DNA of 64,000 nt from Tubulanus polymorphus (taxonomy: Eukaryota; Nemertea; Palaeonemertea; Tubulaniformes; Tubulanidae). Of this stretch, positions 12,721-21,654 are shown in pieces (within the stretch, counting starts at the first letter, position 1; each line of letters opens with the position of its first letter). A program made the position numbers and the translations under genes. The DNA is taken from contig NC_134034.1 in the NCBI RefSeq assembly GCF_964204645.1, positions 3,318,072 through 3,382,071 on the forward strand, given 5' to 3'. A model generated the notes under the pieces. The model ran no database searches. It was not told where the DNA came from and saw nothing but the letters and a program-made list of their open reading frames with translations.

Positions 12721-13608
12721 ACTCACGCGTTCTATTCTACCGGAATAAATCTACTCAGCACGCAGGACAAATTCTCACAGATACATGATCATATAGTGAT
12801 TTCCAAATCTCGATTTATCAAGTTAGATAGCCAACACGATTAAAGATGAAATCCAATCGGTGGCTCGCCATGAATCCAGTTTGATTGGAATAGTGTGTAC
12901 ACGAACCGAAACCGAGATTTTGAGAATGTTCTTCGTAATAAAAATCGAATTAGACATTAATAAAGATATGATGTTGAAATCGGCGCGAAAAATGTGTTTA
13001 TGCGAATGGAGAGTTTGGCAGTCGGTCGGGCACGTATATAGTTTTGAAAAAAAGTTATTTCACCCAAAATTTTGAAAAAGGGTTGGTAGGCAATTTTATT
13101 TCATTCTGAAAATAAATGTTTGAAATGGTGAAATATCGGGTCGGTTGGGCCCGAGAAACAGGGTTTTCTTTTGATGTGGCCTAACCGAACAGTGAATATA
13201 GACATGTTATCATCAGCATACGTCAACGACACACATTTTTGGAACTGATAACTCTTTACAAAAGACACTTCCGTTAAAAGTTGACACTGACCGAAATCGA
13301 GTCAATTTTGATTGAATTTTTTCCTTTTTTGATTTTCAATTTAATGAATTTTCGCGCACGGCGTTGCATTTTTATTTCGCGTTTTTTGGTGTGCTATTGG
13401 ACGACTATAGGTCCTTTATTCATCATTCGACTAATGGTGAAAATGGAATGAAATGGTTTCCAGTCAGACCTCGTTACGGGAAATCGAAAAATAAACTTCG
13501 TTTTGTCCGATACTTCGTTGCACGAGTTGAAGCCGGGTACTACATCGAACGGCGGAAAGACACTGGACTGTCATCGGTCATTGCGGAGTTTCGCTGACTA
13601 TAAAACCA

Positions 13609-13721
13609 GGGGCCAGTTTTATAGACTGGTATTAACTTTAACCCGGGGCTAACTCAATTGAAAATGATTTAAGTAAGCCCCGGATTAAAGGTTATAACAG
13701 TCAACAATAAAACCGGCCCTG
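13609..13721. repeat. GGGCC-ended foldback MITE, single-unit form
   Basis: The terminal inverted repeats are GGCCAGTTTTATAGACTGG and its imperfect complement (CAGTCAACAATAAAACCGGCC). The core contains TTTAACCCGGGGCTAA...AAGCCCCGGATTAAAG. It is the same family as the three-unit copy at 39860-40152. Confidence 0.75.
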
Positions 13722-13850
13722 GGCATAGGTAGAGCATTCATTCGATATAATTCAATTATTAAAGTTCATAAGTGAATTAGAGCGATAGAGGGTGAGTTAG
13801 GCGTGATAGAGGATGAGGGAGGCAGCAGTGAAGGTACCAGGCTGTTGAGG

Positions 13851-13856
13851 TTTATT
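13851..13856 (-). terminator. Poly(A) signal for the GPCR gene
   Basis: Minus-strand AATAAA lies about 130 bp downstream of the receptor stop codon. Confidence 0.5.
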
Positions 13857-13986
13857 GATTCCCGACACAGATTCGATGGTGTCAATTCAGATGTGAACAA
13901 AACGCGTTTAGGTCGTTTTAGATTTTGGTCTACGTATCTCCTCATCGAAAATGCATTTTTTAATGTTTCAATTTTCTGCTATCTAG

Positions 13987-15183
13987 TTATTCGTTTGAAA
14001 CCGATATGAATAGGCGGATGAATCGTTTTCGGAAAACCGGAATGGTCCCGACGTATATAAAAAAGTTGGTGCAGAAAACCGATTGCCGGAATATGAATAA
14101 CCATCTTTCTAGAAAGTACACTTCCCAAAGCTTCCAATACGTGTCCTCGTACTCGGGCCCCTTGCCGATAGCGTCGAAAATATCGCGTAGAAAACGATTG
14201 AAGTAAAACAAGAAACTACAAATCCTACACGGTATTACAAGCGCTATGAACGTGACAACGACGACGAGGAGAGTTTTACTGGCTGAAGATCGATGCCGAT
14301 CAGTTTTCCTCGTCGCTCTCACGTCAGATCTCTTATTACGTGTTACAGCAGTTATAACTGACAATACAACAATTAGAAAACATGGCAAAATCTCTTTTAT
14401 AAATGGATCGAGAAAACGAAACGTACGATTGACTAATGTAATTGACAACGGAGAATAGTAACAATGCCATTTGAGGATGGTTTCGTTGAATCTGATTCTC
14501 TTACGTTCGTCGAGACGAATATCGCTGTGCGAAATAATGTCTTGAACTCCTAAAATATAAGCCAATAACAACACGACGACAATCGCCAGTTTACGCCTCT
14601 GAACGGTGAAATGCTTCATATGAAAGAATGGAAAACTAATCGAAACAAATCGTTCGATAGCGATCACTAGAACCGTGTAGCTCGATACAGTAAGGGCTGG
14701 GCGGTAGAATAAGAACTCGTAGAAACACCACGGTATCAACCTATCGGGAAGATACTCGAAATAGTAATAGAAATAGTGAATATAGGGACAACGTTTTTTG
14801 ACGTCAGTTATGTACATGAACATGACGTCGCAATCGGTCAGTCCGATGTCGTAGAGGAAATACATCATCATCTGCGAATAATCGACGATTAAATGAAACA
14901 CGATGACAGTTTGATCGGTAACCGCGATAGCCATCAGATAGAGGAACGTGTAACGAACCGACTGACACATCCGACAATTTATCAGTAAAACCACGGTCAG
15001 GATATTAAAGAAATTTCCCGCAGGAAGAAGCAGCAAGATTCTGGTGTAATGGCTGCCGCTGTCGGTATACCGCAGGAATCTAAAGAACGCTCGTTCGAAA
15101 CGACGAATTGTAGGCGCATTAGCGACGGTTGGAGCGAAACTATTCGCAGGTTCCAGCGAGGTAGCTACAATCGACTGATTCAT
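13987..15183 (-). CDS. Rhodopsin-class 7TM receptor, peptide-receptor-like, intronless (398 aa)
   Basis: This is a plasma-membrane G-protein-coupled receptor. Seven hydrophobic helices can be followed. TM1 has LLLPAGNFFNILTVVLLI with the conserved Asn. TM2 has YLMAIAVTDQTVIVFHLIV with the conserved Asp. TM3 ends in IAIERF where many receptors have DRY. TM4 is RKLAIVVVLLLAYILGV, TM5 carries a conserved Pro (ILPCFLIVVLSVITAV), TM6 is LLVVVVTFIALVIPC, and TM7 is NFFIYVGTIPVFRKRF, the NPxxY region written as NFFIY. The ERF motif and this TM7 resemble FMRFamide-receptor-like and orphan invertebrate receptors. The exact ligand is unknown. The third intracellular loop is short and basic (RNKRSDVRATRKTDRHR). 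The gene is a single exon with its own poly(A) signal, and the start used is the first Met of the frame. Confidence 0.85.
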   Translation of the reverse strand: MNQSIVATSLEPANSFAPTVANAPTIRRFERAFFRFLRYTDSGSHYTRILLLLPAGNFFNILTVVLLINCRMCQSVRYTFLYLMAIAVTDQTVIVFHLIVDYSQMMMYFLYDIGLTDCDVMFMYITDVKKRCPYIHYFYYYFEYLPDRLIPWCFYEFLFYRPALTVSSYTVLVIAIERFVSISFPFFHMKHFTVQRRKLAIVVVLLLAYILGVQDIISHSDIRLDERKRIRFNETILKWHCYYSPLSITLVNRTFRFLDPFIKEILPCFLIVVLSVITAVTRNKRSDVRATRKTDRHRSSASKTLLVVVVTFIALVIPCRICSFLFYFNRFLRDIFDAIGKGPEYEDTYWKLWEVYFLERWLFIFRQSVFCTNFFIYVGTIPVFRKRFIRLFISVSNE

Positions 15184-16890
15184 GTTATTATCAGAACGCG
15201 AGCGTCGCTGAATCTGACGTAGGACACGGCTGCTGCCGGGAAAGCGCGATATCTAAATCTCTGTATATTGCTGCGACACGCGTGGTAAGAATTGATGTTT
15301 TAGGAGGAATACAGAACTATGATTCGCGCAAATAGATGACACTGAAAAAATGCTAGATGTACTGCCAGTTGCTAGCGAATTGAACTGCAAGCATTTCCAG
15401 GTGTCTACAGTTACCCCTTACGTGGGAAATCATGGATCCAGGTGTCTACAGTGACGCTTGCAAAGATGAATATCACTCTACAACAAGAGTTTTACCTTCG
15501 ACACTGGCCTAAATAGGTATAGACCTTTCCAAGAAGAGGACCCACCGAAGCCTCGGGCGGATATCCCTCATAATGTATATATTCGTTGCGCGTAAGGTAA
15601 GGGGGTATAATATTGGTAACATTAAGATAACATCATTTTTCTAGAAATATATATCAATGCTGCAGTGCCAGAATGTTGATTGTGTACTTCGATTTAAGCA
15701 AAAATGTTTGTAAACTCGACCGCCGGTCACATATCTGTACTTCGATTTCCGATTTCAAAATCAAACCCCCTGTTTCGATCCTGGCAGGTGTGGTGGGTCT
15801 GTGAGGGACACTCAATCGAAAAATCAGACGAAATTTACCAACCGAATAAATAACAGGGACAATGACGAGAGAAATCCCACAATAATAATAACAAAGCCAA
15901 AATTGAAAAATTCTGTATCAGAATGATTGTGTTTGAGGAGCGACGTTTTGGCTAAAAACTGTTAGCCATCATCAGGTGTACTGAGACCAAAATAAAATAA
16001 CAGGATATTTATACATGAATATGACAAATGATAAACATTAAAGGATTAAGATTAAAGTAATTAAATGACAAAAACCGGAACAATAAGGAAGAAAACAAAG
16101 AAGGCAAACGACAAACTAAGGCGAAGTAATCAAAAAACAAATGCCCAGAGGGATCAAAGGCAGACAAACTAAGGGGTAATCAGACAAAAACAAAAGGCAA
16201 GAACATCAAAGGGATAATCAAGAACTGAGTGAGGGAGTGAGTTAGTAGAAGTGTCAAACGGAGAAAACAAGCTAACGGGATTAGAATAATAATAAAAATA
16301 ATAATTTTATTTTTTCCATTTTGAATTATAATAACCGTACAAAGTAATACAAATACCAAAATTCGAGATGGAGGGAAACATGAAGAAACCTGTTAAGGTT
16401 TATATGATATTCCTGCCACCCTCGTACACCCAATCACACTGTCTTTCACACCACATTCATACAGAAATTACTTAAGTGCCAGATGGCAGAGACTGGCAAA
16501 TATATAGATATAGATTAGAATAGAATAGATATAGAATAAAATAGATATTCATAGTCTAAACAGGGACAATCCCTATCTTTAGGTCAAAAAAGAAATGTTG
16601 AAAACTTTTCTATTTTGATTTAACCAGGTTCATATGAATGTTAATAATAGTAATATCTTCATTGTCAGAGAATATTCTCGTCAGTAAATCAGTAAACGCG
16701 ATTACATATCATGACCTGATTTGATAAACTATATTAATAAAGTGATCTGATATATTTTACTTTGTTCAGAAACTTTGATAAATTGATATAATATATTGAG
16801 GGGGTTTCTCATAAATTTGGCAACTTTCTATATGTACTGAGGGCAACATAGAATAACTTGGACTTCGTCCTCCATCTCATTTGAGATTAG
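15184..16890. other. Intergenic, Penelope-like debris and AT-rich DNA
   Basis: It contains a hammerhead-like motif near 15941-15976, an A-rich stretch (16040-16300) and several short AT microsatellites. No gene is supported. Confidence 0.45.
15941..15976 (-). ncRNA. Hammerhead-ribozyme-like motif, Penelope-type debris
   Basis: The minus strand reads CTGATGA, then a stem TGGCTAA / TTAGCCA, then AAACGTCG. The order is that of a hammerhead core (CUGANGA, stem II, GAAA), but the G of GAAA is replaced. Penelope-like elements are known to carry hammerheads of this kind. Stem III and the cleavage site are not evident, so this copy is probably inactive. Confidence 0.4.
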
Positions 16891-17289
16891 ACCTTCTCAA
16901 GAGTTAGTCTTCATACACCTGCACAGTCTGAGAAACTGTGTCACTTCATGTAACTCCCCCGTCTGAGTTCGTGGCCCACCTTGTTACGCCGGTCGGCAAA
17001 TACACCGAGATGGAATCGGCGGCAGCAGCCACAGACAATGAAAACACAACTCGTGGCATTTCGTGATACTTTACGTATCCTATTATTCGAGTACTAAACC
17101 GTACAACAAGTTGTCATGGAATGAACAGTCGACAGGTACCTGATCATATCGCGAATCAGACTGACCAGAGTACCACCTAGCGGCCAAAACACATTACAAT
17201 AGGTTAAACTTTATTCGCATATAAAATTACAAACCTTTATTTACATTTATATCTACGGAGTCCTAATGGATGAATGAAATGGTGTAATA

Positions 17290-17450
17290 TGAATATTTCT
17301 TTTTCGTGGGAACGAAATATAGTCGTTTCGTAGATTTTTTCGACGATTATGTTTTTCACGGGAACGAAATAACCTTTTCGTTGGAAAGAAATGATTTTCG
17401 CGGGAACGAAAAGATTTTCGTAGGAACGAAAAGATTATTTCGTGCTACGT
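17290..17450 (+). repeat. Degenerate GGGAACGAAAAGA minisatellite, left arm
   Basis: Units of about 20 bp contain GGGAACGAAA and TTTTCGTGG. It is mirrored in the right arm at about 33480-33630. Confidence 0.7.
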
Positions 17451-18553
17451 TTCGGGGAAAGTATAAATCTTTTCACCACGTCACTGTTGTGGAGATAGTT
17501 AGTAGTTTAGATAAATGTACGAAAGCTGGAGTTCATGGCCAGTGTTGTTATCGCCAGACAACCTGCGTTGATGCGTACGTCATACATAAACATAAATAGA
17601 GCTTATATAAATAAACAAGTCTGGAACTGACGTATGTGTCTACGTAGGTAAACCAAATATGGCGCGGCCATGAGCTCTGGTGAGTGCAAAAGGGTATTTA
17701 TAGATAATTGTGACGTGTGCAGATACGTCATCACCCATACATGGGTGGGAGGAATGTTGTGACGTATGAATACGTCACAATCCATGAATTCCAAGCCATG
17801 TGTGGAAGAGGGCCTGCACACGTTACTAAAGATAGAATAATATAAAAGGGTTTAAGAAAGCTTTAGAGAGAGGTTGGAGAGAAGAGGTTTTAGGGAGAGC
17901 TCCGGGGAATGATCTTGTATACATCTGGTAAGAGAAAATAAAAGAATAGATAACTTAAGAAATTGTTAAGTTATATCCGGGAGCCTTGTAAGAAAGTCAA
18001 GACCAAGGACTGTGATCCGGCCCAAGAGAGTGTCCCTCGCAACATCGTCGAGAGAAATCATTACCACAACACTGTTACATATACGCGACCACAACATCAC
18101 CTTCACGACTCAGTACACATACCTCTTTTTACGCGCATACTTATATCCTAATAGCCCCCTTAATCGCACAACGCTAAACTCTTAGGCAACGTCACGTATT
18201 TATTTTCTCAGAAAAGTCAACTTTTCAAGAGTGACGGCTCGGTATCCGACGTAGGCCTACTTTTTGTATCTGTACCTAGATACTGGGGTCTAACATATTT
18301 TAAACACCGGGCCCCTGTTTCGGTGTCCAAGTTTCCGCATCCATGTCAGTGCGCCCCGCACCCCGACCTGGGGCGCTGCGGGAAGATTTTTGGGGATGTA
18401 TGTTTTTCCGGACGCTCCCTCAAACGAAGTTTCAAAAACGAAAAGGAAATACTCATCGAATACGTAGCTCTTATTGTTCGTTTTGCGAGAAAGACACCGG
18501 CGATGACGAGCCAATAAGGAACTGAGATGCAACATATTCAACATTGTCCAATG

Positions 18554-18601
18554 TATCTACGAGCAATTATCTGAACATGTTCAGATAATTGCTCGTAGAT
18601 A
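18554..18601. repeat. Perfect 48-bp palindrome
   Basis: The two 24-bp halves are exact reverse complements centred at 18577/18578 and contain GAGCAATTATCTGAACA. It is flanked by direct repeats ATTGTCCAATGTA at 18543 and 18603. The right arm has unrelated sequence at the matching place. Confidence 0.9.
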
Positions 18602-18622
18602 TATTGTCCAATGTATAAACGA

Positions 18623-18863
18623 TATTCTAAAGAGGCACAGGTTCCGTTGATTGTTTACTCGGGTCGTCGCCGCCATTTTCCTGTAGTTTCGCTCGTCTGT
18701 AGAGCAATACCGAATGTTCTTTAAGCGCTACAAATGACGCTACGGCTAGTCCGATAATCAACGTGAAAAACACACCAGACATTTCGAAAAACGTCAACGG
18801 TTCAGTCTTCGATATTTCGTTTGACCAACCGTCGCGAACGTTACATGGAAACTGACGTTTCAT
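18623..18863 (-). pseudogene. Duplicated orphan last exon of the glutamate receptor
   Basis: This is a copy of receptor exon 11 (31574-31814), with the acceptor TTTTTTTCAG, the frame and the stop codon all intact. It encodes YMKRQFPCN through the last membrane helix to the C-terminus. Of the three differences I can count from the true exon, two are silent and one changes Ile789 to Lys inside the end of helix M4. No other receptor exons lie on the minus strand between here and 21.6 kb, so it cannot make a receptor on its own. It is either dead or a source for gene conversion or antisense transcription. Confidence 0.85.
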
Positions 18864-19477
18864 ATACCTGAAAAAAAGAATGAAAGGACTGAAGTCGAAC
18901 CGTTAGTTACTAAAAATCGAATTCAACGATTGTGACAAAATTCTTTTCCCTGATCCTGAACCTAATTCCACAGTTCGGAAACAAGATTGCTTGAGTTTTT
19001 ATACTCATACGAAATGAACAAAAATAGATTGAACTAGAGTGATTGGTTTTTCTTTAGAAAAGAACATACGTAATGTTACGTGTATCGAAACCGGTTTTTG
19101 CGTTAGACATAACGCACCATTCACCTGGAAGTGCCGCGTGTTACTCGCCGAACCAGCTGTTTGCGTTGTTTGCGCCGTTCCAATACGCAACATAAAACAT
19201 AGGTAGATATCCTCAAAACATAGCGCCGTTAGTCGTCTTTTTTGATGCTGGTTCCTATCGGATACACGGATATTCTTATCAAGGATAAGACGGTGGTTAA
19301 AACTGTGTGTAAACGATTAGCGATTCTGAGGTAAGAAATAGCACAATTTCGCCTTTAAATTACAGCGTGAATCATACGTAAACTGTTATACCATCGTCTG
19401 CGTGATATGTATGATTTTTTAATCGATACAAAATCAATTCTACGACCTGATTATGAATTTCAAGAATTCCCTTATCC

Positions 19478-19737
19478 CCCTCCCTCTATCTCTCTCTCTC
19501 TGTCTCATTCTCTCTCTTCCATTCATCGTCCCTTCATAATCTCTCTCCCTCTCCCTCTCCCTCTCCCTCTCCCTCTCCCTCTCCCTCTCCCTCCCCTCCC
19601 CCTCCCCCTCCCCTCCCCTCCCCCTCCCCCTCCCCTCCCCTCCCCTCCCTCTCCCTCTCTCCCTCTCCCTCTCCCTCCCTCCCTCCCTCCCTCTCTCCCT
19701 CCCTCCCTCCCTCCCTCCCTCTCTCTCTCTCTCGTCC
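19478..19737 (+). repeat. 260-bp polypyrimidine tract (CCCTCT)n
   Basis: An almost uninterrupted C/T strand is made of CTCCCT, CCCCTC and CCCT units. It is open in several frames only because it contains no purine-rich stops. A tract like this can form triplex DNA. Confidence 0.9.
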
Positions 19738-20539
19738 TCTATCATACCTCCAACCAACCTCTGATATCAGTACCTACCTCTTCCTCTCTCATCCCTCCGC
19801 CCATATCAGAATACCTCCCTTTCTCTAGCCTCCTTTCATACGTCCCTAGCTCTATCATACTTCCCTATCCCTTCCTCTCGCATTCGCTGTGCCATTTAAT
19901 GCGCTATGCCAGTAATTTAATCATATTGAATGAACGCTTTATGCCCTGGTTTTTAGTCAACAAAGCTTCGCAATGACTGACAACAGTCTGGTGTCTGTCT
20001 GGCTGCTAGTTCCCGGCTATATATAGCGTCTATATTAGGCTCTTCGCAGATCAAGGTACAGTTTTCATGTATGATATTTATATTCTAACGTCGTAAAGAT
20101 CGATAGTCACATTTACGCTCCAGTTTAAAGAACATGATGCGTCCATATGATATACACGGGTCCCGAAGTCGAAACTTATTAAAACTTCGAAAGTACTCTA
20201 GGGTTGTTCTTTATTGACTAGAACTCAGTGGATCTTTTAAACTGGACTTAAGTTATAAGACTATCGAACTGGCCCCAATTGATTTTAAGGCTGATCGAAA
20301 GGCCATCGAAATCTTTACCTAACTGATAATGTGCTCCATTTTCTGGAGTGAGTCAGTTGCAGTTTATGAGATACATTTCTAATCACTTCGGCAAATCTTT
20401 ATTATACCGCATCAAGAGCGTTAGCAGGATTTTCTTCTTTTCTTCGGGGGGGGGGGTACATTTTTTGAAAACGTTATTGAAAAATTAGCCTCGATTATAC
20501 GTAACGCTGTAGTAGCCTAACAATAAACACACCAGAAAA

Positions 20540-20927
20540 AAATGCCACCAGTGAAAATGACAGTAGGAAAAAATGCTACCGATGTTTTGATAAAATGCTA
20601 CAGATTATTTGCACACTTCATCTATCAACATTACATACAAGTCCGAAGTATAATTAATCATCTACTGATTATGAATTCAATTTTTTCAACTAGGAATAGA
20701 TAATTTTACAATTAGATAATTAAGTGTAATAAAACGAACATTCGTAACATACCACATAAAACAATTAAGGGATAAAAAGATTTAGAATATCAAACTAGAG
20801 AGCAATCAGATAGAAAGAGATCGTAAGATGATTGATAATCATCGTAGTTTAACTAAGATTTATGTATCGGAATAGCTTTATTTTTTCCTGGTGGCATTTT
20901 TCCTACTTTCCACTCATGTGGCATCGT
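20540..20927. repeat. ATGCCACC-AGTAGGAAAAA foldback element
   Basis: The left end (AAATGCCACCAGTG...AGTAGGAAAAAATGC) and the right end are imperfect reverse complements around an AT-rich interior. It is a MITE by structure. Confidence 0.55.
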
Positions 20928-21137
20928 GCGATTAGTACAGGGACCGCCCTAACTTAGTTGTGCAATCTGATAATCACACCCACGAGACGTTACAAACGAT
21001 TTCATAGTAAATAATCCATTTCATTCCATTTTCAATATTAGTCGAGCGATAAAACAGAATATGCGGCCGAGTAGCACTTTACACTTTTAAGCATCCATCG
21101 CCTGGTCTTTTGAGACATACGTACGTAGTCATATATA

Positions 21138-21538
21138 CGGAAGCGATAAGGGGCCTCGAGATGTCGCGTTCCAACTCGCCAAGTCGCCATATTTATGTCG
21201 ATATATCGCGTCAAGTCGACATGAATATGTCGACATATCGTGACGTTTTGACGACATATTTCGTTTTCACGACCATTTTCCTCGCGACAAGTCGACATAT
21301 TCATGACGACTTGAAACTCAGTCGTCATATCACTGGTGTCCTCATCTTACATTAAGACGTGTCTTCAAATGACGGCTTATCCCGTGGAAAATGGGCGAAA
21401 AAGCGAAATTTGTCGTGAAAACGTCACGATATGTCGCCATATTCATGTCGACTTGACGCGATATATCGCGATATATCGACATAATATGGCGACTTGTCGA
21501 GTTGGAACGCGACATCTCGAGGCCCCTTATCGCTTCCG
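21138..21538. mobile_element. CGGAAGCG MITE, copy 1 (TA flanks)
   Basis: A 401-bp element with long terminal inverted repeats beginning CGGAAGCGATAAGGGGCC, rich in TCGACATATCG palindromes and flanked by TA on both sides (21136-37 and 21539-40). The TA target suggests mobilisation by a Tc1/mariner-type transposase. It has no coding capacity. Its end lies only 116 bp upstream of the receptor start codon. Confidence 0.85.
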
Positions 21539-21654
21539 TACATATACACACTGTCACAGATGAAATGGGCATAATAAAACTCAATTAATGACTGTCATAT
21601 ATACGAAATGTATTTAACGCATTTCGTCCTGTTCTTTCGACAGAAGAAGAAGAA

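Larger units (their letters stand above)
11284..13608. other. Intergenic with SINE and short repeats
   Basis: It holds a segment shared with 2094-2175, a tRNA-like SINE, two inverted monomers of the roughly 80-bp GATCCACC repeat (12500-12680), and an ACGC tetranucleotide array at 12676-12720. No gene was recognised. Confidence 0.45.
16891..19040 (-). repeat. Left arm of a large inverted duplication
   Basis: It matches, in reverse complement, the region from about 31399 to 34068. Shared landmarks in order are the last glutamate-receptor exon, a GTACCTAGATACTGGGGTC segment, a promoter-like block with TATAAAAGGG and paired TGACGTA/TACGTCA palindromes, a degenerate GGGAACGAAAAGA minisatellite, and TCTCAGACTGTGCAGG at the outer end. 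In the 241-bp exon I count only three differences. The arm lacks the MITE and the ATAT microsatellite found in the right arm and has its own 48-bp palindrome. Confidence 0.9.
19041..21137. other. Intergenic, repeats only
   Basis: It holds a pyrimidine tract (19478-19737), a foldback at 20540-20927 and a G10 run at about 20449. No receptor or other exons were found. Confidence 0.5.

Noticed and set aside
17306-17599. 97-codon ORF with a matching 75-codon ORF in the other arm (33319-33546)
   Set aside because: Conservation is explained by the high identity of the arms; the frame includes the minisatellite and has no recognisable domain.
19407-19976. 189-codon ORF rich in Pro/Leu/Ser and its antisense Arg/Glu ORF
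   Set aside because: Both are translations of the simple CT tract.
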